The notes under the pieces were generated by a model. The model saw only the letters and a program-made list of their open reading frames with translations. It had not been told where the DNA came from and made no database searches. A DNA stretch of 64,000 nucleotides from Armigeres subalbatus. Its lineage: Eukaryota; Arthropoda; Insecta; Diptera; Culicidae. The translations under genes and the position numbers were made by a program. The DNA is taken from NCBI RefSeq assembly GCF_024139115.2, contig NC_085140.1:31607806-31671805 (forward strand), in the 5' to 3' direction. Positions 54,911 to 64,000 of this stretch are shown in pieces (positions within the stretch are counted from its first letter, which is position 1; each line of letters starts with the position of its first letter).

Positions 54911-55594
54911 CGTGACCAGCAGACGGCAGCAGTTTGCCGGACTATGTAAATCTATGTATCCAACAGTTACCAGAAATTGCGAATGAATTATCCAAGAAGG
55001 TCTACATTGAAAGAACACAATCGGTACATATCAACCGTATGGCGTATACACTCCGCGAAGCTACGGAACAATTGTCGAAAAGGATGATATTTCTAGCTTA
55101 TTTTTGCTCCCCCGAATGGAAGTGGCGAAAGACAATTATCCTGTCTGTCTCATCGTGAGCTCGGTACGGACGTCCAAGTGCTGTCACAAGAAGGAATATA
55201 TTAAATTCCGACGAACCGTTGTTGTCGTGTTTCAACTGGAGACGTTCGTCACACAACGCTAAAATATTTACCTATCACTCGAATAAGTATTTGGTCAGAG
55301 TGGGGCAAGGGACACCAGGGCACATGAAGTCAGCAAGGCAGAATGGTTATACATATGTACTACACATTCAATTTTCATAAATTTATTTAATCACTTTTAT
55401 TTTGATGCCGATTTTGTGCCTTAAACTGATATAAATTGGACGGGGTCATGATACTAGCTTACTGAACATTGATATCTTAGACTTTTGAAATGCGTGGAAA
55501 AGAATTATATAAGTAAGTAAACTAGATATCACCAAAAAAAAAATCGAAGTGTTTTTTCAAGATCGCACTCCCAGAATACTTTCTAACACTGACT
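54911..55594. other. Unassigned sequence beside the mariner remnant
   Basis: The plus-strand ORF 54934-55158 (74 codons) has no domain. GTTGTTGTCGTGTTTCAACTGG at 55220 may belong to the transposon. Nothing else recognised. Confidence 0.4.
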
Positions 55595-55755
55595 GAGGGT
55601 GTCGAGTCAAGTACAAGACACTGAAGACGGCCTCACAGTTGAGGTCGAAATACGTATCTGTAAAGATGACAAATCGTAGTGGAATTAAATGGAAATTACT
55701 AAACTCATCTTTGACAGTTGAAGACATTTCACTAAAAGAGCTTAAATAAATTTTC
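55595..55755 (-). repeat. Dispersed repeat, inverted relative to 14698-14848
   Basis: GAGTCAAGTACAAGACACTG, GAAGACGGCC.CACAGTTG, GGTCGAAATACGTATCTG and AGAGCTTAAATAA match the reverse complement of 14698-14848. CTGACTGAGGGT occurs just outside both ends (55590 and 55760), a possible target duplication. Confidence 0.78.
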
Positions 55756-57904
55756 TGACTGACTGAGGGTCTTTGGAGCCACGTCTGCTCTTTGTGCAGT
55801 TTAAACTTTTTTTTGTCATGGTTGGTCAATCAGTTACTTTTTCAGGACTGGTATTTTTAGCATTTATTCAAGCCAACAACATCTAGGTCAACATTGCGTT
55901 TTAGGAACATAATCGCTAGGAACCCTCTAAAACACTTCGATGAACATCCGCTTGAAAGTGTCACATAAAATGTCCAAAGCCTCGCGATATTTCGCACAAT
56001 TTCCCATTCATCCTTTCGTGAGTAAGCATTTTTTTAACAAACGCTGTCGCGAACAAACGGAAAAAGTGAGAAGCAACTTCCACCTGAACATTTAACGTCG
56101 TCGCACTGTGAGCGCCTTATCTCATCGAACGACCGGTTCTGGCCGGAAAGCTTTCCCTCGCGACGGCGGTACCTATCTATAGACTGCCATTCAGAAAAGG
56201 GTTTCGTGCGTGGTGTCGGATGCGGATGTCGCATCTCACCCAGCGCGTTTGTATCGTACCCAACATACCTACCGGTAGTTGGTTGAAAGGTACCAGTCCC
56301 AAGCTTTCATTAAGCTCGTAAAACTGAATATTCAAATTTGCGGAACGATTGATGTACGATGGGATGTCATGCTAGCGGCAGCGCAACCCAACTCCTGTCG
56401 ACTGACAGTGACGTGGGAGAATCGATGGCAAAAGGTCGATAGAGGAAAAACGTCGAAAGAGTTCAATGCGCACAAAGTTGTACCGATAAAAATGCAAAGT
56501 GGTAACATCTCAATGAGACAGATCAATAGATTGATCAATGGTAAAATGTGTGTGTATGTAACTTTTGAAAAGAGAAGACCTATGTTGAACGTAATTCTTA
56601 TTTTGTAATTGTTTTTATAAGGTATAAAAAATATTATTGTATCAAACAACATGATAATTTTTGTTGAAAATAATCTAAATAACGCTCAAAACTCTTGTGG
56701 TGAATTATGTTAATATTTCGAAATAACATTAGAAACGAAACATTTCACATAGAAGAATAATTTTGGAAATAAAAACACAAAGTTATCAAGCTATGCGTTC
56801 AGAATTGTTCGTTTTCTAAACAGTACCCCTCACCACAAATCCTCTCCGATTTGCGGGTGACGGGACATGTCATTTCGATGTCATAGGACTAATTTGCTAA
56901 TAACTTTTTTCACACATTATTTACAATTATGTTTTTCTTATATAAACATGTAGCCCTCAAAGGACCCTATAACTTTTTAGTATTGGTCATTTCTCTAAAT
57001 CTGATTTTGGCGGCTTGAGAGCCGAATTAGTGTCAAATGACATTAATGCCATGACATTTTTTAAATTTGGCTAAAATATTACTGCTTTCACTTACTTCAG
57101 AATATGTGGATTAATTAATATGTATAGTTTTCTCTCCAGTAATTTAAAATAAGTTCCGAATCTAAAACATCATTACATAATTGAAATAACATTTGTTTTT
57201 GTTAAAATGAACGAATTTCAATATTTTACGAAATAGAGATGCTATTAGATATAAAGGAGTTATGTTAGAAATTGACATCATATTTAATATACTCGGCATC
57301 CATCAGACCATATGGTAACGTATTGAGACACGTGATTGACGACAAATTGAAACCACTATGAGCAAAATTGCAAGAAAGTATGTTTTCCCATATTAATCTT
57401 CATATAAATTTAAAACGCTATGCAGAAAGTGGGGATGCGACCAATCGAGCCCATTATTTGCACAGTTGATTGGGTCCCAAAACGATTCAGAAAAACCTTG
57501 ATCTCACCTGATTGGATAAAGTCTACCTTTTTTCATACAACTGCGCTTCATTCTAATACTCAGTGAATTCGCTAAGTTCACTAATTGGGTTTTATTTAGT
57601 GGGCGCTTTTTAGTTGGGGGTTCGCTTATTGGGTCGAAACCCAATGAAAAAGCAGGTAAACGTCAAAAACTGATGTGAAAACCGTGATGACATTTTGTTT
57701 ACGTGTTTGCTGAAATCGATATTTCTTGGCGGGTGAACATTTTCTTTGTGCAATGCAAAAAGTATAAAACGCCCCAATTAACAAATGGCATTCGATAGAT
57801 AAGGTGAGATCGTACCTCAATTAACGAACGATCACTGTACCCTCTTTGGAACAACATTTTAATCTGTTTTTTTAAACATGCATTTTAGTACTCATAATCA
57901 ATCA
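55756..57904. other. 2.1-kb non-coding region
   Basis: A GC-richer patch at 56090-56480 has overlapping ORFs on both strands (109 and 106 codons) without domains. 57420-57850 contains repeated ATTGGGT words and looks repetitive. No gene supported. Confidence 0.45.
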
Positions 57905-59905
57905 TAGGGTAGGGACAAACTTTGGAGAACACAGAATGCCATCGGGACAAATTCTGGAATATTCTGGGTTACGAGTTGAACACGCTCACCGGCATCGTGG
58001 AGTTGGCTTCTTACTAAGCACCCAGGCACACTCTGCGCTTATGAAGTGGGAACCTCTAAGTGAAAGGATAATCGTTACCAGATGAAGAACACGGGTCCGA
58101 AACCTTAATCCAATGTTATGCGCCAACTGATGCTGCCGATCTGAAAGACAAAGAGAACTTCTACAGCCAACTCAATGCCGTCGTAGATAGAATTCCGAAG
58201 GGTGATATCAAGATCTGTTTGGGCGACTTCAATGCTAAGATAGGAACCGACAACTCGAACCATGAGCGCATTATGGAACGCCATGGTTTCGGAGAAATGA
58301 GCGAAAACGGACAGCTATTCGCAGAATTCTGTGGTAATAATGACATGGTGATCGGGGGATCGCTCTTCCCTCATCGACCAGTTCACATAGTCACATGGGT
58401 CTATTGTGACGGCTTTACAGAAAATCAAATCGATCACATCTGCATCAGCCGAAAATGGAAACGGAGCCTGGAAACGTAGTGCCGATATCGCGTCTGATCA
58501 TCACCTCCTTTTAGCCGAAATACGCCTGCGCATTGCGCGGATTCGTCGGCAGGAGGAGAGAGTTAGACGACTGTTCAACACACGCCGTCTGGAAGATGCC
58601 ACGGAGACTCGGTAATTCGTTGAAGAACTGAAGATGCGTGCTGCAGATATTCCGGACGGTGGCAGCGTGGAAGACCAATGGGCTGTTATCAAAAATGCCT
58701 TCATCGCCACCAGCGAGACTGATCTGGGTGCGGAGACGAGCCAGCCTAGGCCTGAAAGTCTGCTTAATAAAGATACATAAACTTGGTATTCATTAACTAC
58801 GAAAAAGCTTTCGACCGTCTAAATCACGAGAATATGTAGGGCGCCCTGAGACGCAAGAGGGTTCATGAGAAAATCATCGGCCCCATCGAGGCACAGTACG
58901 AGGCCTTCTCGTGTAGAGTGCTGCACAATGGGGTCTTGTCCGAGCCTATACAGGTCGTAGCTGGTTTGAGGAAAAAGTGTATTCTATCACCGCTTCTGTT
59001 CCTCATCGTAATCGACGAGATTCTGGTAGGTGCGATTGACCGTGAACCAAACCACGGGCTGCTATAGCAACCTATAATCAAGGAGCACCTAAACGACTTC
59101 AAATTGGCTGATGACGTTGCACTTCTCGCTCAACGGCGCTCTGGTATGCAGAGTAAGCTCAACGACCTTGCCGAGCGCTCCTCTTCGGCAGGTTTAGTCA
59201 GTGTCAACAAAACCAAATCATTGGATTGGATTTTAAACACGGTGACCCCTTCCAGTTTCACAGTAGCCGGGCAATCAACGGAGAATGTTGAAAGCTTCCA
59301 ATATCTTGGTAGCCAAATGACGTCAGACGGCGGTACCAAGATCGACATAGGCGCACGGATCAAAAAAGCAAAGGATGCCTTTGCGAGTTTAAAAAATATC
59401 TGGGAAAACAGGCAGATAAGTGAACGCACCCAAATACGAATTTTCAACTCTAACGTGAATTCTGTGCTGTTATACGCTAGCGAAACATGGTGTGTGTGTG
59501 TCAGTGGAGAACACTCAACAGCTGCAGGTGTTCATCAACAGATGCCTGCGGTATAGAATTCGTGTCTGGTGGCTCACAACTGCATCACGAACAACGATCG
59601 CCATCGTCGTTGTCACCAGATGCCGATCGCAACAGAAATTCGGTATCGAAAGTGGGGCTCCGTCGGCAATACCTTACGTAAGGGCTGAAACGAAATCTGT
59701 AAACAAGCATTGGACTAAAACCCAACGGAACATCGCAACAGAGGCAGACCCAGGCTCAATGTGGCGCAGCCTCTATTAAAAAATAAAAGAAGTCCACCGA
59801 AATCAAACCTGGCAACAGGTTCAAGCGATAGCTGGACATCGCTCAGGATGGAGACGTTTCAAGTCGGCCCTTTGCACCACTGGACCCATAAGGAAGTAGT
59901 GACAA
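57905..59905 (+). pseudogene. RTE-clade non-LTR retrotransposon: endonuclease plus reverse transcriptase, degenerate
   Basis: Endonuclease at about 58100-58600: C-L-G-D-F-N-A-K-I-G, then G-F-G-E-M-S-E-N-G, then I-G-G-S-L-F-P-H, then T-E-N-Q-I-D-H-I-C-I and A-S-D-H-H-L-L, an apurinic-endonuclease-like fold typical of RTE elements. RT at 58790-59590: F-I-N-Y-E-K-A-F-D-R (block A), L-R-K-K-C-I-L-S-P (block B, usual R-Q-G-C altered), L-A-D-D-V-A-L-L (block C), Y-L-G-S-Q-M-T-S-D-G-G. The tail ends R-F-K-S-A-L-C-T-T-G. A deletion near 58745-58785 joins the endonuclease linker to RT block A, and stops and frameshifts abound. Confidence 0.9.
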
Positions 59906-60156
59906 ACCAGTAGTAGAGGTTCACATTTACTTAACCAGAGATGCATCCTGAACAGAACATGAGCCAACAGCGTGCCTTGGTGTTCTAAGTTTTGAACTCT
60001 GAACACAGTTCAGGTATTGCAGCTTCGTGCAGTGAGCTTAACCAGCTTTGCACGATTCCTCAGACAGTTTTATGATTTGTTTCAAAATTTCAGTGCAATC
60101 CGCCGACACCGAACCGAGAAATTGAATTATTTCGCGTTATGGACAATTTTTCTCCT
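59906..60156. other. Possible 3' flank of RTE element
   Basis: Sequence after the RTE ORF. Contains AACTCTGAACACAGTTC. No tail repeat identified. Confidence 0.4.
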
Positions 60157-60404
60157 TTGTGCACTGGGACAGAGCCGTCTCGCAGCTTAGTGTTCATTAA
60201 GCACTTCCACAGTTATTAACTGCGAGGTTTCTAAGCCAAGTTAGCATTTTTTTGCATTCGTATATCATGAGGCTAACAGGATGATACTTTTATGCCCAGG
60301 GAAGTCGAGAAAATTGCCTAGACCGGCGCCGGGAATCTTACCCAGCCACCCTCAGCATGGTCTTGCTTTGTAGCCGCGCATCTTACCGCACGGCTAAGGA
60401 GGGC
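60157..60404 (-). mobile_element. tRNA-derived SINE (Feilai-like), copy 3, 3'-truncated
   Basis: Same family as 34128-34412 and 36665-36957. The head ends CTAAGGAGGGC near 60404. The B box is damaged (plus-strand GGAATCTTACC instead of GGAATCGAACC) and about 15 bp is missing near 60310. The AAG tail and the last 30 bp are absent. This is the oldest of the three copies here. Confidence 0.8.
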
Positions 60405-60490
60405 ACCCAATCATTTTTATTATATTTTTATTTAACGACGTTGCTATTGCAAGGGAATTGAGATTCCAAGTGATTGTTTTCTCGTTCCAG

Positions 60491-60726
60491 GGAGCGATCA
60501 ATGGCGCTTGAACCTAGGCTTATTAGCCAGGGTACAGATTAAATACCTTGCCCCATCTACGGAAGTAGAAGGCAAAGGACTACGGAGTTACAATAACTTT
60601 CTTAGCAAAATAACCCCCAGAGTATTTGCAAAATGCATTCTGTTATCACTTGATTATAGTGATGATTTCCAAACAACATCCCTCTCAACCATTGAACTCC
60701 TTGACATCTACAAGGGCGTCGCGTCG
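60491..60726 (+). CDS. Candidate internal exon of an unidentified host gene
   Basis: The 236-bp block lies between acceptor GATTGTTTTCTCGTTCCAG and donor GTCG/GTGAGT. One frame (offset 2) stays open throughout: about 78 residues, including L-L-A-R-V-Q-I-K-Y-L-A-P, K-I-T-P-R-V-F-A-K-C-I-L-L-S-L-D-Y and S-T-I-E-L-L-D-I-Y-K-G-V-A-S. The composition is protein-like and helical. No stop and both splice signals together are unlikely by chance in AT-rich DNA. Family not recognised. It could be a fossil retroelement segment. Confidence 0.4.
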
Positions 60727-61639
60727 GTGAGTCGCTGGCCTCTTGTTAACTAAGTGGTATGTCATCAATTCTTTCCCTTTCCTTGTAACGGAGAAGATGG
60801 GGGTGGGCAGCAATGGTAGATTTCATGCTTTCTCTTCTCGGACCTCTATTTGGATTGCTATTACCTGCCAAGTAGCATTCCAGTAAGGAGTAAGGAAGTT
60901 AAAGATGTACATGACAGCTATCAGCAATGCAAGATACAGAATTGAATTGTGGCTTGGTTCCCATTGAATCGGATGGTTTTTTCTTACCATTCTTTGAAAT
61001 CAATAAGCGCATAACAGGGACATAGGTTGGTCCAAGCATCTACTGCTCAGAAATTTGGAAAGCAGTGAACGTTCGTCCTACGACACTATGAAAAAATGAA
61101 ATGTGGAAGATCTTAGAAGAATTAAAAACGAACAACGTGGAGCATTAGTGGGCCTATAACGAGTATCCAACGAAGTTGGAAAACTTTGAAGAGTATACCA
61201 AAAGAACCAAGTTGGTTCACATGAAAAAAAATGAAAAGTAAACAAACTTGAGATGAGAAAATTTACTCTATTTTTCGCTAAAATGGTTCTCTTCCTTAGA
61301 AGTTCACTTACAACTTACATGAAATATTGACGATTCATGTCGAACAAAGTATCCATTTGGTATGGAATTACGCTAAAAATGACGTTCTATTTATGTGCAT
61401 GATTTTTCGCGTAAATTTCAATGGATTCTGCAATCTGTATATTTTGAACTGTTACGAATGTGTTTTATTTCCAACATGAAAACCATTGTGAAACAAAGCA
61501 TACACTTTTGCGAATTGAAAACACTTGCCTACGCGACACTTGGGTGAAACAGTTGAAAATCGATGATTAATTGTGATGTACAGAAGAATAATAGTCGTCC
61601 TAGGAAATAGAAAAATCGTATTTGCATGTCTCGTCTCAG
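60727..61639. other. Spacer, nothing recognised
   Basis: No domain-bearing ORF and no clear repeat ends. Confidence 0.45.
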
Positions 61640-62300
61640 GGTGTTCATTGTGCTGGGACGCCCACATTTAAAAGTTTCTTCTTCTGCGTTGGGGGGACTG
61701 GACGCCCGCTAGAAGAATGGAGTTATTGTGGATTAAATTGATCACAATTTCGGGTGGTGGAGCGCCCGCATTCCAGAATTTGTTCCCTTGCGTTGGTGGG
61801 ATGCTCGAAAGTAGAATGGAGTTATTGTGCATCGAATTAAAAACAATTTTGCATTGTGGAACTCCCGCATTCAGGACTTGGTTTCTATGCGTTGGTTGGT
61901 CGCCCACAAAAAGAATGATGTTATTGTGGATCGGAATGATCACAATTCTGCGTGGTGGAAAGTCCGCATTCCCGAATTTGTGCCTGTGCGTTGGTGGGAC
62001 GCCCGCAAGAAGAATTGTGATATTATGGATATGATTGACCACAATTCTGCATTTGTGAGATTCCCGCAAGAAGAATGGTGTTATTATGGATCGAATTGAT
62101 CACAATTCTGTGTGGAGCCAAAGAATTTGTTACTCTATATTGGTAGTATGCCCGCCAGAAGAATGGTGTTATTGTGGATCTGAATGATCTAAATTTCGCG
62201 TGATGGGACGCCCGCATTCATGAGTTTCTTCCTTTGTGTTGGTGGGACGCCCGCAATAAGAATGGTTTCATCGTAGAGCGAATTAATCACAGTTCTGCGT
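61640..62300. repeat. Tandem repeat, about 100-bp units
   Basis: Seven units carry AAGAATGG.GTTATTGTGGAT, GATCACAATTCTGCGTGGTG, GACGCCCGCATTC and TTTGTGCGTTGGTGGGACGC, starting near 61714, 61813, 61911, 62009, 62070, 62158 and 62258. The unit at 62009 is shortened. Open frames on both strands (105 and 133 codons) are repeat artefacts. Confidence 0.9.
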
Positions 62301-63477
62301 GTCACGTTTTGTTCGTTTGTTAGCTGTTTCGGTTTAATCGGGGCATGAAATTTGACCGGATTAAATGTAAGCATTCATAGAATCACAGTTTGATGTACTT
62401 TTGCCCAACACTTCTCGTTGGACATAAAAGGTAGATTGAATATAAGAAAAGTCTAAAGTAAAACTGTTAGGTGGATAGTCTCAAATGAAAAAAGGGTTGA
62501 AATGGGAAATGTAACACAATACTCGAATCAAAATAATGGAAGAATTAGTAAAAGTATTTAGACTAAAATGCTAAATTAATCATACTCTTACAAATTAAAA
62601 AAATGGTAAGCCAGGCAAATTTTGAAAGTTTATGAATATCGTCAAATTACAGTATGGGTAAATTGGCTGTGTAAGCTAAAATGAGCAAATTATGAAAATT
62701 AGGCGTACTGTGCAAATAAAGGAATTGATATAATTAAGCATATATGTGATATATAGAAAAAAAAATCTCTTACGTCTAGAGCCGTGGCTTCGAGTTCTTT
62801 TCAAGTCTGGAGTACTTTCAATCAGGAAGCGTCCAAGCAAAAAAAAAAAAAATGCATGGAATGCACAAAAAAAATGCATGCAATGAATTCTGCAAATTTT
62901 CGGAATGGAAAAAAATAATAGTTGATTCAAAGTATTTATTCCCACAGAAAACGATTGCAAGAATGCTCCATTGCGCCTTCTTAGCTTAGCTTAGCTTAAA
63001 CTGTTTGCAAGAATGCTGCGTGGAATACAAATTTATTACAGATGGATTGAACAGTTGGACAGAATGGATAAAAAGAAAACATTTAGTTTGTCTATGGCCA
63101 GCAGGCGAAAAATGGGTAAACACACCCTTAGTTAACTTAAACCTCATAAAACCTCAATGGTGTTTCTAAATCGATTTTGATAATTATTTATCCGGACAGG
63201 ACTCTACGCTTTAATCAGGCTTGCTAATATCCGCTGCTCTGCACATATTGGAGTTCCAGTTCTGGGATTGGTCCCCTTTTCCGAAACTGATTATAAAATA
63301 ATAATCATCATAAGTCATTATTTTACAATAAGGAATGTGGAAATGACTTCCGGGAATCGAAATGACCGAAACTAGCAACCGCGTCATGCCCTAGTGCATC
63401 CGGAATCCCGACCCGGTGGATTGCTTTTGCTGTTGAACATCAATTTTACTACAATATCTTCATTTCCATATATAGTA
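62301..63477. other. Spacer, nothing firmly recognised
   Basis: AT-rich. A triple TTAGC repeat (CTTAGCTTAGCTTAGCTTA) lies at 62980, and two ATGCATG words at 62850-62880. No gene. Confidence 0.45.
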
Positions 63478-64000
63478 CCGTAATCCGGGGTATCATTGAT
63501 CAATTTTTTCAATGTTTTGTAAATATTTCCTCCGTAAATTAAATGATTGCTTTTTTCATATTTTTAAAACGAGTACTGCTACGTGTAGAACGTTTGAGGC
63601 TATTGTTCTTGATTATTTGATAATTATAAAATTGTTTTAAAAATCTGTTTTGTCTAGTTTTTCGAATTTCCAATTTGGGGTAACTTTGATCATCAATCAT
63701 TTCACTTTGTTACGTCTATAAAGCAAGCGTTTGTAAACGCCTTAAGGTAGGCAATTACTTTTGAAATCCTTATACTGAGGCGAAGCGTATTGATTGTTTC
63801 GATTAAAGCATCATGACCGCTAGGTGAACTATCTGGTTTTTCAACAATAAAAATCAAAATTTTGAAACAAAAAATATGGATAAACAAAGAAAATAAGATT
63901 ACTTATCACCCAATTGTAGGTACGATCTCATTTTTTGTTATTATGCTTGTTTTGAGTGCTTTTTGGCAGCTTACTGTGAGTTAACAAAATGATGTTGATT
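63478..64000. mobile_element. Possible transposon terminus running out of the window
   Basis: ACCGTAATCCGGGGTATCAT, then TGATCAA, at 63478 recalls the TIR style of the 31106 MITE (GGGGTAATAT). TTGGGGTAACTTTGATCATC at 63673 repeats the theme. No inverted partner is inside the window, so this is tentative. Confidence 0.4.

Noticed and set aside
1..64000. Bacterial-type defence system, operon or prophage
   Set aside because: Introns with GT-AG sites, SINEs, LTR and non-LTR retroelements and absence of dense ORFs show animal nuclear DNA.

Overview
The window looks like nuclear DNA from a mosquito, most likely the genus Aedes. The evidence is an intron-containing collagen gene, tRNA-derived SINEs with a triplet-repeat tail (Feilai-like), and many degenerate non-LTR, Ty3/gypsy, Helitron, mariner and MITE-type insertions. 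Bacterial-style operons, ribosome binding sites and CRISPR arrays are absent. Species and chromosome cannot be settled from the sequence alone.

The one host gene seen with confidence is a collagen on the minus strand. Its four visible exons are, in transcript order, 21069-21308, 5263-5421, 5001-5091 and 4363-4463. Every splice site is canonical, the phases join exactly and the exons sum to 197 codons. The first intron seen (5422-21068) is 15.6 kb and is largely filled with repeats. Three weaker host exon candidates on the plus strand lie at 48429-48523, 48900-48980 and 60491-60726. A 78-codon ORF at 53207-53443 encodes a small protein with a myristoylation-type start and one membrane segment.

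Layout. 1-2110: a 167-bp tandem array, a CA microsatellite and a non-LTR 3' fragment. 3050-3481: a foldback element. 4363-5421: collagen exons. 6282-9660: a Helitron and several MITEs. 10048-14072: a 4-kb element with TTAA ends and satellite units in two head-to-head blocks. 14849-19185: a second element with related termini, carrying a 24-bp minisatellite and nested foldbacks. 19261-25216: two small insertions, the upstream collagen exon and mostly single-copy-looking intron or flank. 25.9-31.1 kb: nested Ty3/gypsy remains on both strands. 31.1-38.1 kb: MITEs, foldbacks and TIR elements, two of which contain SINE copies. 38471-40616: a 1.07-kb tandem duplication. 44288-46205: a large 24-bp minisatellite. 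49640-51018: a Jockey-type reverse transcriptase. 53611-54051: an intact-looking SINE with an 11-bp target duplication. 54.5-54.9 kb: a mariner remnant. 57905-59905: an RTE-clade element. 61640-62300: a 100-bp tandem array.

The most unusual structures are the two TTAA-ended elements. Both end in a palindromic GGTACCCGGGTACC-type motif, show doubled termini and carry internal satellite arrays. They resemble non-autonomous piggyBac-like elements acting as satellite carriers. No transposase is visible in them, and the family assignment is inference from the TTAA and TIR pattern.
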